Position numbers and translations under genes: made by a program | Origin: Oceanobacillus limi | GTDB lineage: Bacteria; Bacillota; Bacilli; Bacillales; Amphibacillaceae | NCBI RefSeq assembly: GCF_900111445.1 | Contig: NZ_FOHE01000005.1 | Coordinates: forward strand, 62,001 to 126,000 | Reading direction: 5' to 3' | Length of the DNA stretch: 64,000 nt | The notes under the pieces: generated by a model | The model's database searches: none | Told to the model about the DNA's origin: nothing | The model's input: only the letters and a program-made list of their open reading frames with translations | Part shown: positions 16,130-25,340 of the stretch, piece by piece | How positions within the stretch are numbered: position 1 is the stretch's first letter | Layout of the letters: every line of letters begins with the position of its first letter

Positions 16130-17125
16130 ATGGAATTAGGGTTTATTCATATTGGTATGATGAAAACAGCAACGACATATATGCAAAATGTTTGGAAAAG
16201 AGATGAAAAATATTGCTTGTCATGGAGAGGTAGCTTTGAATTATTAGAGTCATTAAGAAACTCAGTGGTTAAAGGTGATTACAATGCTAACCTTAAACTC
16301 AATATAAAAAGCGATTTGAGTTATAAAGAAGGACAAAAATTTATTTTGAGTAATGAAGGGTTTTCAACTGCATATTTAAATCAAATAAAAAATCAGCACA
16401 AAATACCACAGTTCATAGATTCTGCTAGTAGAAATCTTTCCAGGTTAGCAAAAAAGAAGCAAAATTTGTTAATTGTTATTAGAGATCCTATGTCATGGTT
16501 AAAGTCTATCCATATACAATCTATTAAAGAAGGTGGAAGTGGAAGCGCAACAAGCTTCATTGAGGATCAATACAACTTTCTGAAACACTCGTTAGATCTT
16601 GATTATATTGTGAAGAGTTATGAAAGGTATTTTAATATACTAATTTTACCGTATGAGCTATTTAAAAGTGATGAAAATATGTTTTGGAAAATAATTTCAG
16701 AAGCTTTTGAGTTACCTATAGTAGAAGAAAGGATAGAAAATAAAATCAATCCATCATTAGATCCCAAAAGAACATACTTACTTTCTAAGCTAAATGAACA
16801 ATCACATATGTTAACTGGTACCTTAATAGATTCAAAGGATTATAATCATATTCAAGAGAAAGAACATATAGTAACTAATTATTTAGGAAGTGGAAAATGG
16901 ATTCATAGAAGGTTCGTTGAATTTGCGAACGATGAAAAAATAAATGAATTATACAATATGATGAATATAGAGTATTATCCAGAGAATTATTTTGATATAA
17001 AAATTCCTAGTTATTTAGATGAAGTAATAAAGTCACAATACATCGGTTTTTTAAGAAAAAATAACATATTAACCGAATTTGCAGACCAGTACGAACAAAA
17101 TCTAAAGGATTATATAATAAGATAA
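16130..17125 (+). CDS. PAPS-dependent sulfotransferase-like protein
   Basis: The 331-residue protein opens with HIGMMKTATTYMQ (residues 7-19), matching the 5'-phosphosulfate loop of sulfotransferases (consensus PKTGTT), and has LIVIRDPMSWLKS near residue 120, matching the 3'-phosphate motif (Arg...Ser). It should move sulfate from PAPS to a hydroxyl or amine. It lies 226 nt upstream of hag, in an island that also encodes a complete PAPS supply and PAP removal, so flagellin or its glycan is the likely acceptor; that is inference. The AGAGAGG ribosome site fixes the start. The gene is more AT-rich than the metabolic genes around it. Confidence 0.75.
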   Translation: MELGFIHIGMMKTATTYMQNVWKRDEKYCLSWRGSFELLESLRNSVVKGDYNANLKLNIKSDLSYKEGQKFILSNEGFSTAYLNQIKNQHKIPQFIDSASRNLSRLAKKKQNLLIVIRDPMSWLKSIHIQSIKEGGSGSATSFIEDQYNFLKHSLDLDYIVKSYERYFNILILPYELFKSDENMFWKIISEAFELPIVEERIENKINPSLDPKRTYLLSKLNEQSHMLTGTLIDSKDYNHIQEKEHIVTNYLGSGKWIHRRFVEFANDEKINELYNMMNIEYYPENYFDIKIPSYLDEVIKSQYIGFLRKNNILTEFADQYEQNLKDYIIR

Positions 17126-17183
17126 ACATCAGGCTACCATAAATGGATTACGAAAAAATATTTTATTTTTTTATAAAAATAGT

Positions 17184-17209
17184 TAAACATTATTTTTTCT
17201 TGCCGATAT
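17184..17209 (+). promoter_or_regulatory. sigma-D promoter of hag
   Basis: TAAA, 14 bp, GCCGATAT, a full match to the Bacillus sigma-D consensus, 143 nt upstream of the flagellin ATG. Confidence 0.9.
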
Positions 17210-17292
17210 ATAAAGTACATCACCAAGATGTATAAATGTTATGGCCGTAACATACACAACTTTGGTAATAACTCAAAATGAGTTGTTATAGA

Positions 17293-17342
17293 TGCGAGAC
17301 ATAAGGATGTGACTCGCAAATAAAAAAACACTACATGGAGGT
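17293..17342 (+). promoter_or_regulatory. two CsrA-type sites in the hag leader
   Basis: A hairpin TGCGAG/CTCGCA presents ACATAAGGATGT (17299-17310), close to the CsrA consensus ACARGGAUGU. A second site, ACATGGAGGT (17333-17342), covers the ribosome site. This pairing matches the known B. subtilis hag leader, where CsrA represses translation and FliW relieves it. csrA and fliW are not in the window. Confidence 0.7.
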
Positions 17343-17351
17343 AAGAAAATT

Positions 17352-18230
17352 ATGATTATTAATCACAATATTTCAGCATTAAACACTCACCGTCAAATGG
17401 GTGCTAACAACAACGCAGTACAAGGATCTTTAGAAAAACTTTCTTCTGGTCTTCGTATCAACAAAGCTGGAGATGACGCTGCTGGTCTAGCAATCTCTGA
17501 GAAAATGCGCGGTCAAATCCGTGGATTGGAAATGGCTTCTAAAAACTCTCAAGATGGTATTTCTTTAATTCAAACTGCTGAGGGTGCATTGAATGAAACT
17601 CATTCAATTCTACAACGTACACGTGAATTAACAGTGCAAGCTGGTAACATTGGTACACAGGACGGAGACGATCTGCAAGCAATTCAAGATGAGATTGATG
17701 AACTAAAAGAAGAGTTAACAGGTATCTCTGATCGTACTGAGTTTAACGGAAAAACATTGCTAAATGGTGAATTTGCAGTTTCTGGTGCTAAAGAAGACGG
17801 TCTTGCATTCCAAATTGGAGCTAATGCAGACCAACAATTAAAAATTAATATTGAAAGTATGGCAGCAGAAGATCTTGGAACATCTGGAATGGCTGTTGCA
17901 GATATTGATGTTACTGCCTTTGCTGGAATGTCAGGTGCAGATTCATCTGGTGGTTTTAATGATACATTAGCTTCTATTGATAAAGCAATTACTCAAGTGT
18001 CAGATCAGCGCTCTCAATTAGGTGCAGTACAGAACCGCCTAGAACACACAATTAACAACCTAGGTGCATCACAAGAAAACTTAACTGCTGCAGAATCACG
18101 CATCCGTGATGTTGATATGGCGAAAGAAATGATGAACTTCACTAAGAACAACATCCTTTCTCAAGCATCACAATCAATGTTGGCTCAAGCTAACCAACAA
18201 CCACAAGGTGTTTTACAGTTATTAAGATAA
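17352..18230 (+). CDS. hag: flagellin (Hag)
   Basis: The 292 residues have the conserved N-terminal D0/D1 (starting MIINHNISALNTHRQMG, with GLAISEKMRGQIRGL) and C-terminal D1/D0 ending GVLQLLR; the variable middle (about residues 140-200) is short, so the filament is of the slim Bacillus type. It forms the filament outside the cell. A sigma-D promoter, a CsrA-type leader and a strong terminator show it is monocistronic and highly expressed. Surface Ser/Thr residues in the middle are the likely targets of the neighbouring Maf glycosyltransferase. Confidence 0.95.
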   Translation: MIINHNISALNTHRQMGANNNAVQGSLEKLSSGLRINKAGDDAAGLAISEKMRGQIRGLEMASKNSQDGISLIQTAEGALNETHSILQRTRELTVQAGNIGTQDGDDLQAIQDEIDELKEELTGISDRTEFNGKTLLNGEFAVSGAKEDGLAFQIGANADQQLKINIESMAAEDLGTSGMAVADIDVTAFAGMSGADSSGGFNDTLASIDKAITQVSDQRSQLGAVQNRLEHTINNLGASQENLTAAESRIRDVDMAKEMMNFTKNNILSQASQSMLAQANQQPQGVLQLLR

Positions 18231-18244
18231 TTTCTATTACAGAA

Positions 18245-18276
18245 GGGAGATCAATTTTTGATCTCCCTCTTTTTTG
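18245..18276 (+). terminator. strong terminator of hag
   Basis: A 10-bp perfect stem GGGAGATCAA/TTGATCTCCC with a short loop, then TCTTTTTT. Confidence 0.9.
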
Positions 18277-18974
18277 AATCTTCTTAAATTCTATCTCTAC
18301 TTCAATTGTTGAGTTTAAATAATGGTTCTTTGTCAAATATGGGGTAAGGTAATAAATATTTACCCACCCTTTATGAATTTAAACATTTATAAATTATTCC
18401 TAGGACAAAGCCATTTAGAATTTCTATTTGCCAATTCTTGAATGTATCTACTGCTTAAATGAAAGCCTATCAAAACCTTTTCCCATTAATTGATGATACT
18501 CTATAAGAGCTTCCTTTGCAGTTTCTATCTGAATGGCTTTTTTATTATCATTAGAGCGAATGCGTAATCAGGAATAAAATAAATTTGTGGATTATCGTAA
18601 GAAGTGTGAAAAGATGTGTCACGTATATTAATAATAACACGAAATGTTAAATAAAAATGGTGCCCTTAGAAGCTAGACGGTTACATATATGATTTGTTAA
18701 ACCTCTTTAACCATGGCATTTTGAGGATTCCTAGGACATTCGAAATGAATTTCTATAATATCCCCTCCACCTTCTCTCGAATAGATGATCTTTACTTTTC
18801 AAACGAAAAATAATATCAATATGAGTATGAACCGAACTCAACTCCCTTTTAATTTGTTTCATGCCAATTTAAATGTAAAGGATTTTATATGTTGCGAGTT
18901 TATCAAATAAAAAAATCCAATATACTCTAGCAGTTAGAGCCGATAAAATAGAACAAAAATATACCTCTCCCTCT
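18277..18974. other. intergenic stretch with decayed minus-strand coding remnants
   Basis: No intact gene. On the minus strand, two short open stretches read like protein ends: one around 18436-18560 (…TAKEALIEYHQLMGKGF…) and one around 18695-18800 (…GGGDIIEIHFECPRNPQNAM…). Neither has a start or ribosome site and I do not recognise either. They suggest genes lost next to hag. Confidence 0.35.
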
Positions 18975-19000
18975 TGAACTTCCCCCTATCTTGCCGATAT
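18975..19000 (+). promoter_or_regulatory. sigma-D-type promoter of the maf unit
   Basis: TGAA, 14 bp, GCCGATAT; perfect -10, one change in the -35. The start codon of the next gene is 40 nt downstream. Confidence 0.8.
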
Positions 19001-19040
19001 TAATATTAAGTAAGTCTTATCTAACCAACTGGAGGTTACT

Positions 19041-19646
19041 ATGTTATTACAATATAAAAATGAACAATTAAATTTAAATAATAGTGAGTTTTCAATTATA
19101 ACTATTTTCGAAAAGATTGATGAAACCATTAAGGAAAATGATGTTATTTTTAGTCATCTAATTATTGATGGGAGAGAAGTTTACGAGAATCACGAGGAAT
19201 ATATGAAGAATCGTATAAATAGTATATCAAATATTGAAATAGTAACAAGAAGTACAAGTGAAATGATTTTAGAAACAATGGAAACGATATATGATTACCT
19301 TGAACGTGCTGTTCCATCATTGAAGGTAATTATTGACGAGAGTTATGAAAGATTTTCCGATAAAACATGGACAGGAATTGATCAATTAGCTGAGGGAATG
19401 CAATGGATATTACAATTTGCTACCTTTACCAAAAATACACAACAGCCATCCCACTGGGATAATATTGAAAAGAGTATAAAAGAGTGTGAAGTTGGCTTTA
19501 CTCAATTAATTGATGCTATCGAAGATAACGATACAGTGTTAATTATCGATATTTTATCATACGAGTTAACTCCTGCATTTGAATCGTTACAAAAATATCT
19601 AGAAATGTCTCTTAGAGATAAGGAGTATTTAAATAATGCTAATTGA
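19041..19646 (+). CDS. unknown helical protein coupled to the Maf glycosyltransferase
   Basis: I do not recognise this 201-residue soluble protein. It begins with a short beta-rich segment (MLLQYKNEQLNL...FSHLIIDGREV) and continues as predicted helices rich in Glu and Ile, with no membrane segment or catalytic motif. A sigma-D promoter precedes it and its last 11 nt overlap the start of the Maf gene, so the two products are made together. It may be a partner or chaperone for the glycosyltransferase or for flagellin; that is inferred from coupling only. Confidence 0.75.
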   Translation: MLLQYKNEQLNLNNSEFSIITIFEKIDETIKENDVIFSHLIIDGREVYENHEEYMKNRINSISNIEIVTRSTSEMILETMETIYDYLERAVPSLKVIIDESYERFSDKTWTGIDQLAEGMQWILQFATFTKNTQQPSHWDNIEKSIKECEVGFTQLIDAIEDNDTVLIIDILSYELTPAFESLQKYLEMSLRDKEYLNNAN

Positions 19647-21498
19647 TAATACGTTATTACTAAGAGATAGATTTCCAGAAATTCGTAAATATTTTCGTGA
19701 ATATGAACAGGATTTACAATCTGATCGAATAAGTGTAATCGAATCAAAAAGTGGATTTAAAACATTACAGTATTTTACTGACGACAATAAAAAAGTTATG
19801 GTGCACAGTAAGTATGATCCATTGCGAGAAGCTGAGCGTATTATTTCTTCTCACAAGGAAAAAATAAATATAGATACACATATATTTTTTTATGGAATTG
19901 GTATGGGATATCATATTGAAAAGTTTAGAGAATTGTTCCCAAATAACACTTACTCAATGTATGAACCTGTACCCGAGATTTTTTTAGAAGTTACTAAGAA
20001 AAAACTGATAGATAATATTATTACTAGTAAAGCTAGGAACTTATATATTGACAATCACGCAACACAATCCGAAAATTATCTACAAGAATTTTCTTCGAAT
20101 AATAGAAATGTTCATGTTATAGTTTTACCTAGCTATGAAAATATCGCAAAAGAAAAAAGTACGGGCTTTCGAAAAAATATAAAAAAAACAATTTTAAACC
20201 GTCGCTCTAATTTGCATACTAATTTTAATTTCCAAAAACGCTGGGTTATTAATAGTTTAATGAACTTTGGGTCTGTACTAAATACTCCGAATATTATTAA
20301 AGATATTGATCATAAACAATTTATTGGAAAACCTGCATTAATCGTTTCGGCAGGACCTTCGCTAGCTGAGGATATGGAATATATTAAGCATATTGAAAAG
20401 AATAACTTAGCATATATATTTTCGGTCGGATCTGCGATTAATAGTTTGATCGAATATGAAGTTTTACCTGATGCGGTTTGCACATATGATCCGGGCGAAA
20501 AAAACCACTTAGTATTTAAAAAGATGATTGATAATAAAATTGATCATATTCCCATGGTATTTGGAACAAGTGTTGGCTACGAGATATTAAATAAGTACAA
20601 TGGTCCTAAAACACATTTTATAACATCACAGGATAAAACTTCACTGTATTTTTTACAGGACAAACTAGACTTGAAAAATGATCTTATTTTAGATGCCCCC
20701 TCTATTGCAGTGATGACATTTCAAGTATTAAATAAATTAGGAGCAGATCCAATCATTTTTGCTGGTCAGAACCTGGGCTATTTGTATGATCGATTATATT
20801 CTGAGGGAATTGACTATGAGCATATCCCTTCCACGGTAGATCAAAAAAAGCTAAATAATGCTATCACAACCATTGATGTTTACGGGAATGAAATAAAAAC
20901 CAATATTGGATTTAATAATATGCGGGAAAATATAGAGCTATATGCTGATTTTTATAAAAGTAAGACGTTTATTAATACTACTAAGGGCGGTGCTGCAATT
21001 GAGGGGGTACAATTTCAATTAATAGAAGAAGTCATTGAGAAGATCTTAACACACCCAATAGAAAAAGAAAATTGGTTTAATTCGGCGAATAGCTACAACC
21101 TTGATAATTTTAAAGAACAACATAGGAAGCTGCAAAAAAGTATTGATAGCTTTTATAAGTTACTTGAATCTTTTGAACATGTGTTAAGCTATATTGCTAG
21201 ATATTCTAATTCAGATAAAAAAGTACTTCTTGAAAAATCACTAATTCAGTTTGATGAATTATACAATTCCTTAAATTCAAATGATTATTATAAATATTTC
21301 TTGTCTTTTTATATTCGAGTTCAAGTGGAGATTATGGGGAACGAAATTAGAAGATTGAATAAGGAAAGCAATTCAATAGTTAAGGGTAAGGAAATAGAAG
21401 TATTGTTATCCAATTTTTTAAAGCAATGTAAGCTTGGACATAGCGAACTATATCCAATAATAAATGAATGCCTAAAGGAATTATCAATGATTAATTAA
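19636..21498 (+). CDS. maf: Maf motility-associated glycosyltransferase (DUF115)
   Basis: The 620 residues match the Maf flagellin glycosyltransferase family: an N-terminal domain with FFYGIGMGYHIEKF near residue 80, the central DUF115/MAF core starting GKPALIVSAGPSLAEDMEYI near residue 234 with PDAVCTYDPG and IIFAGQNLGY, and a helical C-terminus. Maf proteins transfer CMP-activated nonulosonic acids (pseudaminic or legionaminic) to Ser/Thr of flagellin in the cytoplasm. The Pse genes beside it supply such a sugar. The start overlaps the upstream gene. It is clearly AT-rich. Confidence 0.9.
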   Translation: MLIDNTLLLRDRFPEIRKYFREYEQDLQSDRISVIESKSGFKTLQYFTDDNKKVMVHSKYDPLREAERIISSHKEKINIDTHIFFYGIGMGYHIEKFRELFPNNTYSMYEPVPEIFLEVTKKKLIDNIITSKARNLYIDNHATQSENYLQEFSSNNRNVHVIVLPSYENIAKEKSTGFRKNIKKTILNRRSNLHTNFNFQKRWVINSLMNFGSVLNTPNIIKDIDHKQFIGKPALIVSAGPSLAEDMEYIKHIEKNNLAYIFSVGSAINSLIEYEVLPDAVCTYDPGEKNHLVFKKMIDNKIDHIPMVFGTSVGYEILNKYNGPKTHFITSQDKTSLYFLQDKLDLKNDLILDAPSIAVMTFQVLNKLGADPIIFAGQNLGYLYDRLYSEGIDYEHIPSTVDQKKLNNAITTIDVYGNEIKTNIGFNNMRENIELYADFYKSKTFINTTKGGAAIEGVQFQLIEEVIEKILTHPIEKENWFNSANSYNLDNFKEQHRKLQKSIDSFYKLLESFEHVLSYIARYSNSDKKVLLEKSLIQFDELYNSLNSNDYYKYFLSFYIRVQVEIMGNEIRRLNKESNSIVKGKEIEVLLSNFLKQCKLGHSELYPIINECLKELSMIN

Positions 21499-21793
21499 GT
21501 CTAGGTAAATTATTTTAAGCGGATGTGTAATAAGTAAGGATCTAATTTTTTGTTTAAATTAACAAATAAACTTACTACAAGAAATTATCTGTAGTTACGT
21601 TATAGTAGGTACAGAAGACTTAGGCAAAATAGACTGAAATTGAGGATTAAATGAGACAAAGTCATAAGAGTAATTAGACATAAAAAGTCAATTATTAAAA
21701 GACATTCGATTGTTTCAAATCGGAATTATTATGATAGATATATTGAATAAAAACAACCTACAGGTGAAAATTTATTTAAATAAGGTGCTATTG

Positions 21794-22912
21794 ATGAAAA
21801 TATGTTTTAGAGTAGACGCTTCGTTTAAGATGGGTACAGGTCATGTTATGAGATGTTTAGCACTAGCAGAAAAACTTAAGGAAAATGGCCATTTTATTAC
21901 TTTTATATGCAGGGCTCATGATGGTAATTTATGTAACTTCATAAAATCAAAGGGTTATATTGTCTATAAACTTGTAACTAATTCAAATAGTAATAAATCT
22001 ATTGGGAGTTTAAAGCACTCAGAATGGTTAGGTGTAACACAAATTGAAGACGTTACGCAAACAAGGCAAATAATGACAAATTATAATTTGGACTTTGAGT
22101 GGATAGTTATTGATCATTATGCAATTGACAAAACTTGGGAGGTTGAAATACGTAACCATATCCCTAATATTATGGTAATAGATGATATTGCAGATCGAGA
22201 ACATAAATGTGATATATTATTAGATCAGAATTATTATCATCTTGCTGGTGTGCGTTATGAAGGTCTGGTTAGTAAAGATTGTATTAAATTATTAGGTCCA
22301 AAATACTCTTTATTAAGAGATGAGTTTGTGAATTACCATATGTGTCCTAAGATTCCAAACAATCGACTCTCAATAATGGTGTTCTTTGGTGGAAGTGATC
22401 CAACAAATGAAACATTAAAGGCTCTAACAGCATTATTACGAATAATAGAAGTAATAAAAGGTGATGATATTACTATTCATGTTGTAGTCGGTCAATCAAA
22501 TTTGCATAAAAATATTATTAAAGATAAGTGTGAACTTTCTTCTAATATTATTTTTCATTGTAATATTGACTACATGGCCAAGTTGATGCACAGTGTGGAT
22601 TTTGCTATATGTGCAGGGGGTAGTACAACGTGGGAGAGGTATTGCGTTGGTACACCAGCTATTTTAACAGCAATTGCGTATAATCAAATAGAAATATGTG
22701 AAAACGTCCAACAATTAGGCATTGATCAGTATATAGGCTTCTCTGATGATGTGTCACACCAAACTATTGAACTAGAAGTGAGGAACATGATAGACGGATT
22801 TAGTAAGTCCCAACAATTAAGGGCTAAGGCTAAAAAAATTGTGGATGGACAGGGGAAAGAAAGAGTTGTTAGGGTTCTTGAAAATATAAGTAATAAAAAT
22901 AAGCTCTATTGA
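21794..22912 (+). CDS. pseG: UDP-sugar hydrolase of the pseudaminic acid pathway (PseG)
   Basis: The 372 residues follow the PseG/SpsG pattern: N-terminal FRVDASFKMGTGHVMRCLALAEKL holding the catalytic His of the GTGH motif, VIDDIADREHKCDILLDQN in the middle, and a GT28-like C-terminal half with FFGGSDPTNET and CAGGSTTWERYCVGTPAI. It removes UDP from the 6-deoxy-AltdiNAc-type intermediate. The frame is open 28 codons further upstream, but the ATG at 21794 has AAGGTG before it and starts the conserved core. It lies on the opposite strand from, and converges with, the other pse genes. The 295 bp before it hold no gene. Confidence 0.9.
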   Translation: MKICFRVDASFKMGTGHVMRCLALAEKLKENGHFITFICRAHDGNLCNFIKSKGYIVYKLVTNSNSNKSIGSLKHSEWLGVTQIEDVTQTRQIMTNYNLDFEWIVIDHYAIDKTWEVEIRNHIPNIMVIDDIADREHKCDILLDQNYYHLAGVRYEGLVSKDCIKLLGPKYSLLRDEFVNYHMCPKIPNNRLSIMVFFGGSDPTNETLKALTALLRIIEVIKGDDITIHVVVGQSNLHKNIIKDKCELSSNIIFHCNIDYMAKLMHSVDFAICAGGSTTWERYCVGTPAILTAIAYNQIEICENVQQLGIDQYIGFSDDVSHQTIELEVRNMIDGFSKSQQLRAKAKKIVDGQGKERVVRVLENISNKNKLY

Positions 22913-22933
22913 ATTATAAATTCAATAGAGCTT
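22901..22933. terminator. bidirectional terminator between pseG and pseI
   Basis: A perfect 15-bp stem (AAGCTCTATTGAATT and its complement) with a 3-nt loop contains the pseG stop codon and is flanked by T-rich sequence on both exits. Confidence 0.9.
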
Positions 22934-22936
22934 ATT

Positions 22937-23977
22937 TTAAAAATGTATTGGCTCTCCAAACTTATATTCATATTCTGCTTTTTTACCTAAGAGAGTTTGA
23001 TAATACTTTGGTTTAAGTCCATATCCAGGGCGAACTATTCGAATGTTTTCTTTAGTATATTCTTCCCCTTTAGCAATGTCCTTAGCAGCATATATTGAGC
23101 GTCTAAACTGGAGAGACTTTTTTTCTGCCTTTGTTGGACCGTATTTTATTTCACCTAATGATTTCCAAGCTCTTTCTGTTTCTTTTACTAACAATTTCAT
23201 TTCATTTGGCTCCATGGAAAATGCAGCATCAACTCCACCTTCAGAACGATCTAGAACAAAATGCTTTTCAATTATAGTAGCACCAAGTGCAACGCTAGCT
23301 ACGGCAACCCCTGTACCCATTGTATGATCAGATAATCCAACTTCACAGTTAAACAGTTCTCTCATATGAGGAATAGTTGTAATATGTGAGTTCTCAGGCG
23401 TTGCAGGATAGGTACTTGTACACTTTAATAGAACTATTTCTTTACAGCCATGCTTTCGGGCTGTACGAATAGTTTCATCTAACTCTGCAACTGTTGCCAT
23501 ACCTGTTGATATAATCATTGGTTTACCTGTTGCAGCAACTTTTTCAATAAGCGGTAAATCATTATTTTCAAAAGAGGCTATTTTATAGAAGGGAACATCT
23601 AGATCCTCTAAAAAGTCAACAGCAGTTTCATCAAAAGGCGTACTAAAGGGAATCAAGTCTAATTCTTTAGCTTTATTAAAGATGGCTTCATGCCATTCCC
23701 AAGGAGTATACGCTTTACTATATAAATCATATAACGACTCACCATTCCATAGACTTTTTGGGTCATTTATAGTAAAGTCCCCGTTTCTTACATTTAAGGT
23801 CAACGTATCAGCAGTATATGTCTGAATCTTTATTGCATCTGCCCCTGATTCCGCAGCTGCTTCTACAATTTTTAATGCTTTATCTAGCGATTGGTTATGG
23901 TTTCCTGACATTTCTGCGATAATAAAAGGTTTATGCTTTTTTCCAATAAATTTATTAGCTAGTTTAATTTCTTCCAA
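22937..23977 (-). CDS. pseI: pseudaminic acid synthase (PseI)
   Basis: The 346 residues make a NeuB-type TIM barrel (FIIAEMSGNHNQSLDKAL at the N-terminus, DAIKIQTYTADTLTL, EKHFVLDRSEGGVDAAFSMEP) plus a C-terminal SAF antifreeze-like domain (about residues 285-346). It condenses a 2,4-diacylamino-6-deoxy sugar with phosphoenolpyruvate to give the nine-carbon acid. NeuB homologues for Neu, Leg and Pse are alike; Pse is favoured because pseB, pseC and pseG are present. It is the last gene of the minus-strand operon. Confidence 0.9.
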   Translation of the reverse strand: MEEIKLANKFIGKKHKPFIIAEMSGNHNQSLDKALKIVEAAAESGADAIKIQTYTADTLTLNVRNGDFTINDPKSLWNGESLYDLYSKAYTPWEWHEAIFNKAKELDLIPFSTPFDETAVDFLEDLDVPFYKIASFENNDLPLIEKVAATGKPMIISTGMATVAELDETIRTARKHGCKEIVLLKCTSTYPATPENSHITTIPHMRELFNCEVGLSDHTMGTGVAVASVALGATIIEKHFVLDRSEGGVDAAFSMEPNEMKLLVKETERAWKSLGEIKYGPTKAEKKSLQFRRSIYAAKDIAKGEEYTKENIRIVRPGYGLKPKYYQTLLGKKAEYEYKFGEPIHF

Positions 23978-23991
23978 TTTTTAACCACCTT

Positions 23992-24567
23992 TCATTTATT
24001 AGCTCTTCCAATTAAATTTTTTATTGGTGTTTCCCATCCCTTTGTTAATAAGTATAAATAAGGTTGTTTATCTTTACTTTTATGGTAACTTCCGTTCGGG
24101 TGTAATTGTTTTACCGCTGAGTATTCTGCTTTTTTTATGTTATTCCAATGCTTTATTAATAATAATTCTATTGTCTTAGTTAATCGATCATAAGTAGTTT
24201 TTAAGGTGTCATCTGCAAATACTGTTATTGTTTCCTGTACTAGTATATCACCTGTGTCTATTCCATTATCCATATAATGAATTGTTACCCCTTTAGGTGT
24301 ATCTTCTAGAAAGCTCCAAAGATTAGGGTCAGCCCCTTTATTCCAAGGTAAATAGGAGATATGGAGATTAATAATTTTTTTATGGAATTTTTTTATTATT
24401 TCCTCTTGAATAATATAACGATATCTGTAACTTATGATAAAATCGATATTCTTAAGCACCTTTGAACTTAAATATAACTTTTCTTCATAATAAATAACAT
24501 TATCTCTATTTTTAGTAAAGAAGTATGACAATCTTTCGCTCTTAGGACCAAGAATTAAAATGTTCAT
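23992..24567 (-). CDS. formyltransferase-family enzyme in the Pse operon
   Basis: The 191 residues contain the formyl-transferase core: NLHISYLPWNKGADPNLW near residue 87 holds the catalytic Asn and His, and GIDTGDILVQ near residue 122 the Asp, all as in methionyl-tRNA and sugar-amine N-formyltransferases. The protein is too short for Fmt. It sits where PseH/SpsD, the GNAT that acylates the 4-amino group, would be expected, and no such GNAT is in the operon. It may therefore N-formylate the amino sugar, giving a 7-formamido nonulosonic acid; this is inference. The cofactor would be N10-formyl-tetrahydrofolate. Confidence 0.8.
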   Translation of the reverse strand: MNILILGPKSERLSYFFTKNRDNVIYYEEKLYLSSKVLKNIDFIISYRYRYIIQEEIIKKFHKKIINLHISYLPWNKGADPNLWSFLEDTPKGVTIHYMDNGIDTGDILVQETITVFADDTLKTTYDRLTKTIELLLIKHWNNIKKAEYSAVKQLHPNGSYHKSKDKQPYLYLLTKGWETPIKNLIGRANK

Positions 24568-24601
24568 GTTGCTACCACCTTAAAAACATATTGCTGAACA
24601 T

Positions 24602-25333
24602 TTATATACTTTTTTGTTCAACCGTTTCATTAATTTTACTCCAATTTGGATTTTGATGTATTAATTCTAGAATTTCTTTAAGGTTAAATTTATCATTTCT
24701 TTTATATAATGTGCTAATTATTCTACTAATAAGCAACAAATCTTCTTTAGTATCAACTGTCCACCGATATTTGCTTGCATTATTGCTGTTTTCAACAGAC
24801 AATAAATTAAACTCGAGAGGATTGTTATAAATATAAGGTGTAACATGTTCTCGTTCTGATTTAAAGTTTGCTTCATTATGTGCTTTCTCTAATACATCTA
24901 TTGGGAAAACTTCAGTATCCATTCCTCTAGGATAGGTTCTTTTCAGTGTATTAGACGCATAGTCATATTTTTCTTTATTTGTTAAGAAAGCATTGACAAC
25001 TTTATCAATTATTACTGGATCTATTATTGGACAATCAGAAGTCAGCCTTACTATGACATCTGCTTGATATTTCCTAGCTGCTTCATAATAACGAGAAAGT
25101 ACATCATCTTCTGAACCTCGAAAATATGGAATTGAAAGATGTTCACATAAGTTAATGATAGGTTGTTCAGATTTTTTTGTAGTAGTAGCCACAACTATTT
25201 CATCGATAAGTTTAGAACGTTTTACACGTTCTATTTGATATTCAAACAAAGGTTTGTTTAATACTTTTTTCATTATCTTCCCCGGTAATCGGGTAGATCC
25301 CATTCGGGCTTGTATTATTGCTACAATTTTCAT
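24602..25333 (-). CDS. pseF: CMP-nonulosonate cytidylyltransferase (PseF/SpsF)
   Basis: The 243-residue protein has the nucleotidyltransferase start AIIQARMGSTRLPGK, then EDDVLSRYYEAA and LTSDCPIIDP, typical of the SpsF/NeuA cytidylyltransferase group. It would activate the nonulosonic acid with CTP for use by Maf. It lies 7 nt after pseC and 34 nt before the formyltransferase gene. SpsF proteins share this fold, so the label rests on operon context. Confidence 0.85.
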   Translation of the reverse strand: MKIVAIIQARMGSTRLPGKIMKKVLNKPLFEYQIERVKRSKLIDEIVVATTTKKSEQPIINLCEHLSIPYFRGSEDDVLSRYYEAARKYQADVIVRLTSDCPIIDPVIIDKVVNAFLTNKEKYDYASNTLKRTYPRGMDTEVFPIDVLEKAHNEANFKSEREHVTPYIYNNPLEFNLLSVENSNNASKYRWTVDTKEDLLLISRIISTLYKRNDKFNLKEILELIHQNPNWSKINETVEQKSI

Positions 25334-25340
25334 TCAATCA

